Below are positions 52,401 to 64,000 of a stretch of 64,000 bases of DNA, in pieces. The translations under genes and the position numbers were made by a program. Each line of letters begins with the position of its first letter. Within the stretch, counting starts at the first letter, position 1. The stretch is from Ridgeia piscesae. Taxonomy: Eukaryota > Annelida > Polychaeta > Sabellida > Siboglinidae. The stretch spans positions 270,001-334,000 of the forward strand of contig JAODUO010000481.1 of NCBI GenBank assembly GCA_025642075.2, read 5' to 3'. Below the pieces are notes generated by a model that saw nothing but the letters and a program-made list of their open reading frames with translations, ran no database searches and was not told where the DNA came from.

Positions 52401-55400
52401 TCGTACAGTGAATCTGGAACATTTCACCAGTGGACATTTTCCAATCAATGTTGCATCATAATGGATATGCTGATTTGAATGTGCTGTAAATCAAGCCAGG
52501 GAGAGGGATATTTACTGACAATTTGGTTTAATGTTTTTGTGGTACATGAAGCTTTATGTTAAGTTATGTTTAATCTGGCATCTACACGCAGAATTTCAGT
52601 GGTATTCCAGGCTAAGCGTGACATGTATTCATAAATTTGTATTTCCTTCCTATACCTTTTCAGTCATCATTTGTTTACAAACGGCAAATAATGAATATCC
52701 AATTTGTAAGTTTGACAATGACACCAAAATAATCGCTGTGACAAAAATATGCCACCATGCTTTGTGGATAAAACGTACACACAGTCTTCACTGTTCTTCT
52801 ACATACACGAAGCATAACCAAATGATAATTTAAACAAATCCTGCACAATCATCAACTTATTTAACACATACGTGCACCGTGCTACAGCTGACCACCATGT
52901 CTTGTCTACAGCTGACCACCATGTCCTGTTTACTGGTCAGCTGACCGTGAACACTGGTAGTGATGTAAAACATGTAGCAAGAAAGATTATGTATTAACAG
53001 TGGGAAAATATTTTTGTAAGCTTAAGTAAGAATCGTCCAGTTTTTTGTTCAAGAAAAAGGTCATAATATTTATTCAGTTTTTTCAACGTTCCAGTTATGT
53101 GAACTGTACTTAAAACAAGCAGCTGTCCGAACACTGGTGATGTCAGATCAAATTAGTAACAGAAACAATACATTTATTTATTGATTAAAATATTATGGTT
53201 TAATTGTGGTTCATAAATTTCACACCTAGGAATATAAGTACTTGATGTATTTATCCCGTGAAACTTAAAGTTTTTATATGGCAGTTACTGGAATGTAGTT
53301 TGTTGTTCTATTTGTGGAACTGAAATTGAGTAGACAACTATAATTGATTAAAATTATTGTTAAACTTTAATTATTATATGCAATCACTATTGCATGTAAT
53401 TCTTAAATATGATTATGAGTATGTGGTCTTTTTAGCCAACATAATTGGAATATAATGACTAAAATGTTGGCAGGTGTGTCTGTCCCTTTACCTGGAATTA
53501 TCCAGCAGTTATTTGTAATAGGAAGATGGGATATGCTTGAACATGAATGAGTATTATGGTCAGCTCAGCCCATGAAACTGTGTGTATTGTTTACCATACT
53601 TGGTCATACTTTGTAAAACTACAGCAGTTGTTATGGTCTTGCTAAGATAACTACTTTGTTACCAACTTGGCAATGGGCATTATATCTGCAATTTGTGTAA
53701 ATGTTATATTCTTAAGAGCATATTAAATTAAAACAAAATTACGAACAGATACTGTTTAACAGCATGCATACAATTTCTCACCATGATTCATCCTTTTGTC
53801 ACGTGTGATAATGTTAAGTGCTAAGTGACAACAATAATTTGGCTGCTACTGTCTCATCTATGTTTCCAGATGTTTAAACATTAGTTACTGTTCAGGTGAA
53901 TGTAGTTGCATGTAAACTGTTGAGAATATGTAATTTAGATCGTGGCTGTACAGGTTAAGAAATGTATGAAGTGAACCCACTGAACCAGTTGCTCATGCGT
54001 ACACTCGGTTACCGTAGAACTTAGATGTGATGAATATCCAACCGACCCTCAGCCTCTTTAGATCTAAGACTAAAACATTCTTCTCGACTGCTGACAGGAA
54101 GCTGTGTCATAAGCACTGCTATCAAATGACCCAGATTGAACAAGACGTGGTGTTGAAATGCCTGACCTATGGTACATGACTCCTGTTTATCAGTCAAATG
54201 TCTCCACTGTAATGTGCATTTGGAGAGTTGATGTGATAAATAGGTCACACCAGATTTATGATAGTAAGCAGAGGGGTGTTTTCGGGTTGTTTGGAAACCC
54301 CCAAATGCTACACTGCTGTATAAACCATTATGACAGTGTACAGGCCACTACAGGGTAAGATGATATGCAGCAAGTAGTTTGACAGTAATACCCATATGGA
54401 AACATTTATTGTGGAATGAAATAATGTGAGATTCATCAAATAGCCATCACACTATCAGAATAGTCGTGGAAATGTATTTATTTACCTGTGGTAACTGGCA
54501 GGTGGTAACACTATCACACTCAATGGTTACCTGTACAAGTAATTATAACAAGGTTTCAGATACAGAAACAGTCACAAGAAACATGCTTGAGGATTGTCAG
54601 AAGACATGGAGTGGCACGGTCAAGAGCAATTCTGTTTCATGGCTTACCAGTGTATTTGTCAAAAAACAGAAGATGAAAGAAGGAAGCTTGGTTAAAAAAA
54701 GCCTTGAATGCATATAATTTGTTTTTCTGCACAGATTTTTAAATGATGATTCAATGTTTCAATAATATTATACATTTGCATATGACTGGGTCGGGGATGG
54801 TGTAATCCACGACAGAGCAACAGAGTTGTGTTAACATAGTGCCTGTTCTGTAAGAAAATATAAACATAAATCATAATAGTCGCCATCACTGAATGTGGAC
54901 AAATGCTGGGTTCTGACAACTTTGCTTAATTAAATACTATTCACCTTGCGAGACATTTCCTTTTCAGATTAATATTTCAATCATGTCATGGGCTGTGGCA
55001 ACGAACTGGCTTCAGTACTGACGTCAGCTTATGTATCAAGTGACATGTTTGTAGCCAGTCCACTGGTGAATAGCAAGATATAAGAAAGCAAAAATATTTG
55101 GAGATGATAAATTTCTTATGAGTAAATTTGAGCCAATAGGTAAGGTTGCTAATAGAAAGAGTATTGATTAATCACTGGCATTCAACACTGCGTTAGGTTG
55201 TCTCTGCCAATTGAGTATTTACTCCTTTAGCCATCCTCTAAGCCATAACTACATTATACTGATATTTTCCAATCCCTTTCAATGACTGGCAACACAGAAG
55301 TCCAAGAGAAACCTAACTTTTAATTATTATTCACATTTCACATGGTTTTGAACCACTGCACACAAAGTAGCTCACATACTCTGCCGTTTAAACAGGAACA

Positions 55401-58400
55401 CATAATTCTTTCTTCACCATGCAGAAAGGTCTAGTCCAGTGTGGCAAATTGCATGCATGGTTCATTTCTCCACGTGGGGGTGGATGAGGGGGCTGAGAGA
55501 GGCAAGTGGCCTCAGTCTCCTGCCTATTTTCACAGATAGCCTTGATCTCGCACTATTTAAAAAATCCTATTTCCTGCCAACTTCACCGCCTGACTTACTT
55601 TTATTTTTTGAGTCCAAATGTCCAACGTCAACCACTGCTAGGCACCAACATCCCACCTGGCCACAGCCGTTGGCTAGGTTTGTTATTAAACAACCAAATG
55701 TTTATGTTGGATTTATTTATAATCTGGATATTTCATTCTGCCAAAAGAAGACCACATTATGCAGGTGAATTATCCAGATCAGTAAGTTTACTGAAGAGGT
55801 AAATATGTCCAATATGGATAACAAAGAAACAAGATCAGCAGTCAATTCAAGGCAGATGTTTGATGACTACTTTGCTGGACCATTGACAGAAATGATCATT
55901 TTGAAAGGCAACATTAACACGTTGACACAGGTTCTAGTTCCAAGTTATCACACTATATATTTCCTTCCAACAATTGAAGGATTCCTTAAATTGACGATTA
56001 TTCTGTAGCTATTAGTAGGAGATGTTATTAGAACTACCATTGCAAGAGGTGCTGACTGTCATTGAATATAAATAGGCCATTCAGTCAATGTACCTTTTAA
56101 TTTGCATAAATCTCCATTTCACCCACTTAAAAATTTGCATTAGATCTTAATTATGTTGCCCAAAATATTGCACCGTTTCCACTGTCACATTAATTTTGCA
56201 TCACATTTTAAGAGTTGGTTTCCGCATCACATTTTAAGAGTTTCCTCATAAACGTAATCGTTTATTGTGTTTGCATGCCAATAAATTCAGCCAATCCATG
56301 GACATCTGTTGACCAATAAGTTATATATATTATATATATTGTCTTTCAGACCTTGCTTTGAAGCGGTCCCCGCAAAATACGATGGCTATGTTTTTTCCAG
56401 ATATTGCCTTCCATAGCAGACTGGCGAGTGCTGCAGAGAATGGCACATCGTATCAGCCACCCCCCGGACCAGCTCCGGTGCCACAGCGCCACTCGTCGCT
56501 GCTCGGTATGATGGGAAGTGCGATCCAACAGGTCCAACGAGACGTACGCCACGACACGCCCAAATACTGCATCAACAAACCACCAGTCCACACGACACTG
56601 GCGACTCAACCGGTGTCGTACCAGCCGACGCCGATCGTGAAAGGTGGCGCTGCGGTGGCAGCGAAACGAGATATCTCAGCTACACGAAAAACGATGGAGT
56701 ATAACCCTACCCCCATACCACTGCTTCGGCAGCTGCACGAACAGAGGAAGCAGGACATTGATGGAACATCAGAGATGGAGTATGACCCGCTGACTAACTT
56801 CTCGACAAATGGGCCATCAGAGAGCTGGTGTACAACTCGCGTCACGCTCGGGGACGCCCCAAAATACGAAGCTGTCCCGAAGAGGAAGTGTGACTGGATC
56901 GTGGAGAACTCAAACAAGAAAATGAGAAGTGCACATGATCACAGCATTGATTCAGACTCAGACGATGACATTGATGCACAGTTTAGTGATGATGACGATG
57001 ATGAACGTGGCACCAGTTCACATGTTGAGAAAAATAAAATGAGTGATATGAAAATGAGTAAAACAAGCAATGAAACTAAGAGGACTAATAAATCTTGTGC
57101 AGAAGTAGGTAAGGCAGATAAAAAGGTGGACTTGGCATCAAGCACGGCGGCGACTGATAGCTCAGGTGACCGGAAGCCAGTGCTTGCATTATTGCAAGAA
57201 AGTCTGTCGACAATAGTTAATAGTGACTCCAGCAGCGTTAAGATCAAACAGGAGCCTGAAACAGACTGCTTAAAAATGCCATTGAATGGTGTAAAGAAGG
57301 AATTATGTGAACACGTCAGAGAAGGCAAAGGTACTGGGAACGAATCTGCTGAAAAATCAAATGGAACCTCCAAAACAAGTAGTGGTGATAAAAAACGGAC
57401 TTTAAGCAAGAAGCCATCATCTGACAAACATTCACACAGAGATTCTAAAAGTTCAAAGTCATCGTCGTCATCTGACAAGCACCATAGTTCATCAGACAAA
57501 AACAAGACAAACTCTAGTAGCAGGAGTGGCTCAAAGCACAGACATTCTTCAACTACAAAACACGCCAGCCACTCGAGTAAGAATAGCAAGTCCTCCAGTG
57601 AATCAACACATTCCTCGGGGAGCAAGGCACATTCTTCAGGGAGGTGGCACCATCACGGTTCTGGCAGTAGCAGCAGCAAGGAGAACACCTCGGGGAAGAG
57701 CAAGCACAATGTCACTCCTGCAACGTCTCGGTCCAACAGCTTGCCGACAAACAACCTCACAGACATAGGTCACCTGTGTGACGTCAATGGCAAGGGACTG
57801 GGTCGCAGTCTCAGCCATGCCGATCTGTTTGGCGATGACAGTGACTCTGATTGTGTTGTGACTCGACCTGGTGGTGATGCAGCTGGTGCCCCAATAGAGC
57901 TCTCTGATGACAGCAACTATGGTGAGGACGTCATGTTGGTGTCACCAGAACGACCACCCGTGGAAGACTTCTCTGAGCCGGAGGATCTCTATGATGAGTG
58001 TCTCAGTATATTCAATGAGAAGTCTGATCACTGCAGCGATGAACATGTAAAGTCAACAGAGAAGCTGAAGGTTTGTATTTGGGCAAATCCGGTATTAGGT
58101 TATGGTTGGGATGTCCTGTAGATATTAGACAATGTAGTTTGTAACGCTGTCATTCTGTTGTATTCTAAATTGGATTGTCAAACAATTGTTATAAAAATCA
58201 TTGGTTAATATTAAAACAACCATGGAAATAATTATTGTAGGCAATCTGAGAATTCTGCATGTACTGTCAGCTAAGGTGTGTTGGCTGGCTATTTATTTCC
58301 TTGTGGCAGTGAGACCACATATTTGGGGCATATTAAGCACTAAGGCACACAACTTCTAATTTAATGCACATTTTATGATACAGTAGGAAATTATAGGTAT

Positions 58401-61400
58401 GGAGACATATCTTTTGAAATTAAGTCTACTTTTTCCTGTCAGCATTGATCAATGGTGCTTTCATACATTCAGTCACTACTTGACCACCTTCCACAGGTGT
58501 GACACCACCAGGTCTGGTTTCAGATATGCAACAGTTTATAGTACAAAATGGTTTATTTGTGATCGGAAGTGGATATGTGTGGGTACTATCTAGATTACAT
58601 CAGAGAAATTCATGTCCAGCTGGAGTAATGTAGCTTTCAACTTTTGGATATGACAAGAATGTGATACAGTAATTATTGACATTACAGACAAAGGCAGTGG
58701 AAGAAGATGAAATAATCACTGCAGGAAAGACAAGAGTTGCCCGCTTGACCTCGGCTGATTCTGTATGTACTGAGTAACTGTTCTTCAAAGTGTTTATAAG
58801 GTGTTGGCATGTACCCCTGCATGTCATAGTACTCAAACCATGTCTGCTTGGTGTGTGGCGTTGACTATTAACAAGTGTAGGTAAAACATGCAGAAGTAAT
58901 TGTTATAATAAATTCTATTGTTGTTTTCCATATGTGATGCCTAATCCGATTCTCAAGCATTACCACTCTTGTCCTGACATCACCTTGTTGACACTTGTCC
59001 TGACATCACCTTGTTGACACTTGTCCTGATATCACCTTGTTGACACTTGTCCTGACATCACCTTGTTGACAACTGTTTCCTGTCACTCCAACTGGCAGAA
59101 AGTCAAATCAGTTGCACTCACCACTGGTGAGTTAGTCTGTCTCCCTGTCTACCATCTCTTCCATTACTGTTCCTGACCTGTCTTGCACTCATAAGACACA
59201 GCTGTTTACTTCCACCCTATGTAAAGTGGGGCAATTTACCTCAGTGGTTAGAATGGCAGCAACTAGTCATAGCAAGTCATATTCATGGACACTTTCATTT
59301 ATAATAATTGTCAGTTTGTCATAAAACCACATTTCAAAGGGTAAACATTGTAATCCTGACACATGGGTTGGAACTTTTAGAGACTTGTCATCCCAATTGA
59401 AACGTTGTTAAGAATATTCTTGAGCACTGTGTGAGACGTGTTGTTGTGTTCAGTCTGTGAAGAGGGTGATGTCACGCCGCCCTGCCTCCATCCCCTCTCC
59501 TGCTGAGGTGATGCACAACCGACTGAGACAAATGCAGGAGAAACAGAAACAGACTAACACGGCCACTGTAAGTATTGCCTTTCTCACAGTGCATGTGTTT
59601 AGGTGGTTAGTAGTTTGGCAACACTGTAATGTTTCACAAACTGGTACCTAGAAATAAAGAGAAGATTCTTGTGTGACTAGGGTGTATAAAATTATCATTA
59701 ACATCACTATTGATGTGATTCTTTTCATGATATTGGTAGAAAATACTTCATGATATACAGGTACTTAAAGTTATTTTGGTCCAACTGATATTGATGCATT
59801 ACGCTTAATGCTATGGGTGCATCATATGTTATGATATCAGTCTAAAGTAACAAGATTAATGTTATTCATAGTAAAATGAGTGAATGTAATGATACAACAC
59901 CCATAATGATATTGGAACCACATTCAGTTATGTAGTTAAAGATGTGTACGCTGTATGCAGAATGGGAACATCTCAAAGGCGACACATGTGGCACTTGAAC
60001 GGAGAACAGCGTGCAACCTGCCCAACAGACGACTCAGAGACATGTCTAGTGCTGCCACCGAGTGCACAATAACTGCATCAAAAGTGGCGAGTCGAATTGC
60101 CCACGCAGCGAAACAGGTTACTGTTATTCATTGTATAGGCGCTCTGTAATTTTATTGTATTTTTTGGGTAAACATTGCTAAATTTTGAGCAGCCCTATTC
60201 AAATGTGTATATACCTGTGAATTAACCATACATTACGGAGGAGGAGCATATTAATACATTTGTATGGGTGCTATTCGATTATACAACGTTCATACAACGT
60301 TCATTATTATTACGTATGTGATGTTGAGGTCGTCAAATAAATGTAAGCATGTCATATACATAACATTATCATAATGTTATCATGCCCATTTAGATTATTG
60401 TTATTACATGGACATGACTGTAATCAGAACCATCTAACAATTATGATTCCTTAGTTGTTTTCATCACTTTAATAAACAAGGAAACAGTGTATAAGTGATT
60501 TGTCGTGTTCCTCCAGACAGCGGTGCCAAGACCAACAATCCCTGCTGAGTTTGGCAGTAAAGTGCCGACTAGTATCAGACAACGCTACCTCAGTCTCATG
60601 GTGGACGAATGTCTCAAGATCTACCCTACCCCTCAAGATGCCTACGACAGGGTGAGTGTGGGGGTTAATACCCTTGTAGCAGATATACTCACAAGGCAAC
60701 ACAAGTATTTCAGGAACTGTTGGGAGACAGATTGCTTTGTAGCTCAGGAAAGATTTTAATATTTACAAAGATATAATTGTTGCATTTTAATACGTACAAG
60801 GGATTACAAAAATTGTAATTGTCTGTGAACTTTAATGAAAGTTAAGAATGTAGACTGTGGTGGTCTTCTGGCACATGGTTCTCTTGCAATGTTGTTGCAG
60901 TGTCATAGCTGGATGTGCATTTGAGCTAACTGAGCTGTTTTGTTGGGTTGCTAAGACACCGGTGTTGTACATAATCAATTATATTTGTATGTTATATAAT
61001 TTTTATTGTTAAAAGATATTATTAAAAATACAATTAATATACAAAAGTGCATGAAAAATAAATAAGTGAACTGTCATCAATCTCTCTGTCTCTCTCGTCG
61101 CACTCTCCCACTCTCCCACTCTCTCTCTCTCTCTCTCTCGCGCTCTCTTGCACTCCCTCTCCCTCTCCCTCTAGCTCTTCCCTCCACATAAAGAGAATGA
61201 TGTCAGCCCCTGTAGAATTATGAATTCTGTGTTGACATGATCATGACACTGCAGGCGCTGGCAGAGGAGAAGGTTGTTTACAACCGTAGCTCTGGACGTA
61301 ACATCTACCTGCGTGTCGCTGTCAATGCCATCAAGAAGCTGCGTAGCGAGGTGTCAGACATGAAGACAATCCATGACAAGGGTGCCACTAGTCCCAGGGT

Positions 61401-64000
61401 GCGCACACACGAGGCAGTGTTGGGGGGTTTGAAGGCACAAACCATGAGCTTCACTGTGAAACGTTGTGGCATACTGCCAAAGTGTCAGGACGAATTTAAA
61501 GGTTCGTTTTCTTTGGGTTTATATCTATGGCCATGTTTTATTCACATCTGAAATGTTGACTGAGAAAACTTACATTTTCTTTTGATTGGATGCATTTTAT
61601 TTATTTATATTAATTCTTATCTAGGTGCCACTCAACTGTTGGAGTAGATTACTGTATACTGTGTCACACCTATCCTCTTTGGAGCCTGCATTTTAGGCAG
61701 TGATCACACAGCAGATTATATATTATACATATTCGCATAACACATGTGCACTGTGACTCTGTGTTGTGATTCCTCATGTCAACGTGGCTGTGGTTACATC
61801 TACGTGTAGCACCGTGACTCTGTTTTGTGATTCCTCGTCAACGTGGCTGTGGTTACATCTACATGTAGCACCGTGACTCTGTGTCGTGATTCCTCATGTC
61901 AACGTGACTGTGGTTACATCTACGTATAGCTCTGTGACTCTGTGTTGTGATTCCTCATGTCAACGTGGCTGTGGTTACATGTAGCACCGTGACTCTCTCT
62001 GTGTTGTGATTCCTCATGTCAACCTGGCTGTGGTTACATCTACGTGTAGCACCGTGACTCTGTGTCATGATTCCTCATGTCAACGTGACTGTGGTTACGT
62101 CTACATGTAGCACTGTGACTCTGTGTTGTGATTCCTCATGTCAACCTGGCTGTGGTTACGTCTACATGTAGCACTGTGACTCTGTGTTGTGATTCCTCAT
62201 GTCAACCTGGCTGTGGTTACGTCTACATGTAGCACCGTGACTCTGTGTTGTGATTCCTCATGTCAACCTGGCTGTGGTTACGTCTACATGTAGCACTGTG
62301 ACTCTGTGTTGTGATTCCTCATGTCAACGTGACTGTGGTTACGTCTACATGTAGCACTGTGGCTCTGTGTTGTGATTCCTCATGTCAACGTGACTGTGGT
62401 TACGTCTACATGTAGCACTGTGACTCTGTGTTGTGATTCCTCATGTCAACCTGGCTGTGGTTACGTCTACATGTAGCACTGTGACTCTGTGTTGTGATTC
62501 CTCATGTCAACCTGGCTGTGGTTACGTCTACATGTAGCACTGTGACTCTGTGTTGTGATTCCTCATGTCAACGTGACTGTGGTTACGTCTACATGTAGCA
62601 CTGTGACTCTGTGTTGTGATTCCTCATGTCAACGTGACTGTGGTTACGTCTACATGTAGCACTGTGACTCTGTGTTGTGATTCCTCATGTCAACCTGGCT
62701 GTGGTTACGTCTACATGTAGCACTGTGACTCTGTGTTGTGATTCCTCATGTCAACGTGACTGTGGTTACGTCTACATGTAGCACTGTGACTCTGTGTTGT
62801 GATTCCTCATGTCAACCTGGCTGTGGTTACGTCTACGTGTAGCACCGTGACTCTGTGTTGTGATTCCTCATGTCAACGTGACTGTTGTTACGTCTGCATG
62901 TAGCACTGTGACTCTGTGTTGTGATTCCTCATGTCAACGTGACTGTGGTTACGTCTACATGTAGCTCTGTGACTCTGTGTTGTGATTCCTCATGTCAACG
63001 TGACTGTTGTTACGTCTACATGTAGCACTGTGACTCTGTGTTGTGATTCCTCATGTCAACCTGGCTGTGGTTACGTCTACGTGTAGCACCGTGACTCTGT
63101 GTTGTGATTCCTCATGTCAACGTGACTGTTGTTACGTCTACATGTAGCACTGTGACTCTGTGTTGTGATTCCTCATGTCAACCTGGCTGTGGTTACGTCT
63201 ACATGTAGCTCTGTGACTCTGTGTTGTGATTCCTCATGTCAACGTGGCTGTGGTTACATGTAGCACTGTGACTCTGTGTTGTGATTCCTCGTGTCAGTTT
63301 GGCTGTGGTTACATCTACGTGTAGCACCGTGACTCTGTGTTGTGATTCCTCATGTCAACGTGACTGTTGTTATGTCTACATGTAGCACTGTGACTCTGTG
63401 TTGTGATTCCTCATGTCAACCTGGCTGTGGTTACGTCTACATGTAGCACTGTGACTCTGTGTTGTGATTCCTCATGTCAACGTGACTGTGGTTACGCCTA
63501 CATGTAGCACTGTGACTCTGTGTTGTGATTCCTCATGTCAACGTGACTGTGGTTACGTCTACATGTAGCACTGTGACTCTGTGTTGTGATTCCTCATGTC
63601 AACCTGGCTGTGGTTACGTCTACATGTAGCACTGTGACTCTGTGTTGTGATTCCTCATGTCAACGTGACTGTGGTTACGTCTACATGTAGCACTGTGACT
63701 CTGTGTCGTGATTCCTCATGTCAACCTGGCTGTGGTTACGTCTACATGTAGCACTGTGACTCTGTGTTGTGATTCCTCATGTCAACCTGGCTGTGGTTAC
63801 GTCTACATGTAGCACTGTGACTCTGTGTCGTGATTCCTCATGTCAACCTGGCTGTGGTTACGTCTACGTGTAGCACCGTGACTCTGTGTTGTGATTCCTC
63901 ATGTCAACGTGACTGTGGTTACGTCTACATGTAGCACTGTGACTCTGTGTTGTGATTCCTCATGTCAACCTGGCTGTGGTTACGTCTACGTGTAGCACTG
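49351..64000 (+). CDS. REXO1: REXO1 (RNA exonuclease 1 / Elongin A-binding protein 1) homologue, 5' part
   Basis: Family knowledge: REXO1 is a nuclear DEDDh-type 3'-5' RNA exonuclease, also described as an Elongin A-binding protein. Six coding exons give about 829 residues: an N-terminal CCCH finger (exon 1), a long Ser/Lys-rich disordered region (exon 2), and the conserved central block [20 protein letters not shown] with the following [20 protein letters not shown]. All phases agree. The DEDDh exonuclease domain, expected after about residue 1000 in human, lies beyond the right edge, so the gene is cut by the window, not broken. The last exon seen ends near 61501; from there to 64000 is intron. 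Confidence 0.93.
49466..56349. other. REXO1: REXO1 intron 1
   Basis: 6.9 kb without supported exons. Apart from the SINE at about 50440-50715 and a short CA-rich tract near 50195-50240 it appears to be ordinary AT-rich intron. Unlike the TUT introns it contains no large tandem array. The longer open frames (for example near 52531 and 55439) have no recognisable domain or splice support. Confidence 0.6.
50440..50715 (-). mobile_element. tRNA-derived SINE
   Basis: On the minus strand an A box (ATGCGGTAGAGCG, near 50700-50686) is followed by a canonical B box GGTTCAATCC (50661-50652). A non-tRNA body of about 200 bp follows, with GGGAGGTAAAAGATCCC near 50555. Spacing and boxes fit a pol III-transcribed SINE, not a functional tRNA, since no acceptor stem or CCA-proximal pairing is seen. 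Confidence 0.65.
56350..58070 (+). CDS. REXO1: REXO1 exon 2: long low-complexity region
   Basis: A large internal exon (1721 nt) starting [20 protein letters not shown]. It carries YQPTPI and YNPTPI motifs (residues about 123-155), an acidic [18 protein letters not shown] tract (about 238-255), a likely SUMO-acceptor motif IKQEPE (about residue 340), then a long Ser/Lys/His tract (about 390-490) and an acidic end. Long disordered regions of this kind precede the catalytic part in REXO1. Acceptor TGTCTTTCAG, donor AAG|GTTTGT; phase 1 in, phase 0 out. Opposite-strand frames are shadows of the Ser codon bias. Confidence 0.92.
58071..59453. other. REXO1: REXO1 intron 2
   Basis: Non-coding. Includes four near-identical 26-bp repeats at about 58968-59078 (core CTTGTCCTGACATCACC) and a tRNA-like word CTCAGTGGTTAGAATGGC at about 59239, too short to classify. 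Confidence 0.6.
59454..59567 (+). CDS. REXO1: REXO1 exon 3
   Basis: Reads [20 protein letters not shown] then [18 protein letters not shown]; basic, with a probable short coiled coil ([12 protein letters not shown]). Acceptor TTGTGTTCAG, donor GTAAGT, phase 0 on both sides. Confidence 0.87.
59961..60116 (+). CDS. REXO1: REXO1 exon 4
   Basis: Reads [20 protein letters not shown], continues through a basic Ser/Ala-rich stretch and ends [12 protein letters not shown]. The R-I-A-H motif just before the conserved block is also seen in vertebrate REXO1. Acceptor TGTATGCAG, donor CAG|GTTACT, phase 0 on both sides. Confidence 0.87.
60517..60651 (+). CDS. REXO1: REXO1 exon 5: conserved [18 protein letters not shown] block
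   Basis: Reads [20 protein letters not shown] then [26 protein letters not shown]-x-I-P-x-E-x-G-x-K-V-P-x-x-x-R-Q-R-Y-L is the most recognisable REXO1/REXO1-like signature in the window. Acceptor GTTCCTCCAG, donor AGG|GTGAGT, phase 0 on both sides. Confidence 0.95.
61079..61185. repeat. (CT)n-rich simple repeat
   Basis: Polypyrimidine tract of CT, CTCC and CTCTCTCG words in REXO1 intron 5, about 70 bp before exon 6. Confidence 0.93.
61255..61501 (+). CDS. REXO1: REXO1 exon 6
   Basis: Begins [20 protein letters not shown] then [20 protein letters not shown] and continues to [24 protein letters not shown]-x-Y-x-R-S and N-I-Y-L-x-V-A-V-N match REXO1, and H-E-x-V-L-G-G aligns with the start of its next conserved region. 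The acceptor CACTGCAG is clear. The donor is my estimate (AAAG|GTTCGT at 61502); the open frame runs to 61551 but its last residues do not look conserved. Confidence 0.85.
61730..64000. repeat. 61-bp minisatellite, running off the right edge
   Basis: About 37 copies of a 61-bp unit with cores GCACTGTGACTCTGTGTTGT and GATTCCTCATGTCAACGTGA, in the REXO1 intron after exon 6. Units alternate between GTCAACGTGACTG and GTCAACCTGGCTG forms in runs, suggesting higher-order duplication. The array continues beyond the window. The stretch 61502-61729 before it holds nothing recognisable. Confidence 0.97.

Noticed and set aside
56606..57625. Minus-strand frames of 103 and 228 codons opposite REXO1 exon 2
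   Set aside because: Leu/Ser-rich shadows of the Ser- and Asp-rich coding strand, without splice or domain support.

Overview
This is eukaryotic, intron-rich animal DNA. Coding sequence is confined to short exons with GT-AG boundaries, and the genes recognised are metazoan RNA-metabolism genes. A CR1/L2-like LINE, a tRNA-derived SINE, inverted-repeat elements and very large minisatellites surround them. The species cannot be named from the sequence; the divergence from vertebrate homologues and the repeat content suggest a marine invertebrate, perhaps a lophotrochozoan such as a mollusc (weak inference).

Two genes lie head to head. On the minus strand, 48239 down to 4730, is a complete or nearly complete homologue of the terminal uridylyltransferases TUT4/TUT7 (ZCCHC11/ZCCHC6). 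I resolved about 25 exons with mutually consistent splice phases, giving about 1425 residues. The order is: basic N-terminus, C2H2 finger, pseudocatalytic nucleotidyltransferase module, acidic linker, CCHC knuckle, active nucleotidyltransferase plus PAP-associated module, second CCHC knuckle, Gln-rich C-terminus. On the plus strand, starting at 49351 about 1.1 kb away, is the 5' part of a REXO1 (RNA exonuclease 1) homologue: six exons, about 830 residues, running off the right edge before its exonuclease domain. Both genes act on RNA 3' ends, and the short gap between them is a candidate bidirectional promoter.

Roughly a third of the window is tandem repeat, almost all of it in introns of the TUT gene: a 9.4 kb array of 31-bp units (11771-21160), then arrays of about 46, 25, 49, 71 and 44 bp units between 21.9 and 36.7 kb. 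A 61-bp array (61.7-64.0 kb) lies in the REXO1 intron. The most unusual property is that at least four smaller arrays cross exon/intron boundaries of the TUT gene, so that splice acceptors or donors are themselves tandemly multiplied (exons 4, 15, 22 and 24). At exon 22 the 48-bp unit is in frame and free of stops, so choice of acceptor would add 0 to 4 copies of a 16-residue repeat.

Mobile DNA: a broken LINE reverse transcriptase at the left edge (about 590-2420); a 1352-bp inverted-repeat element with a 6-bp target duplication inside a 22-bp minisatellite (5261-6612); a foldback element (28953-30170) next to a duplicated fragment of TUT exon 11; a hAT-like element splitting the 44-bp array (about 33890-36050); and a tRNA-derived SINE (about 50440-50715). 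Parts of the arrays look like unpolished long-read consensus, so copy numbers and indels there should be treated with caution.
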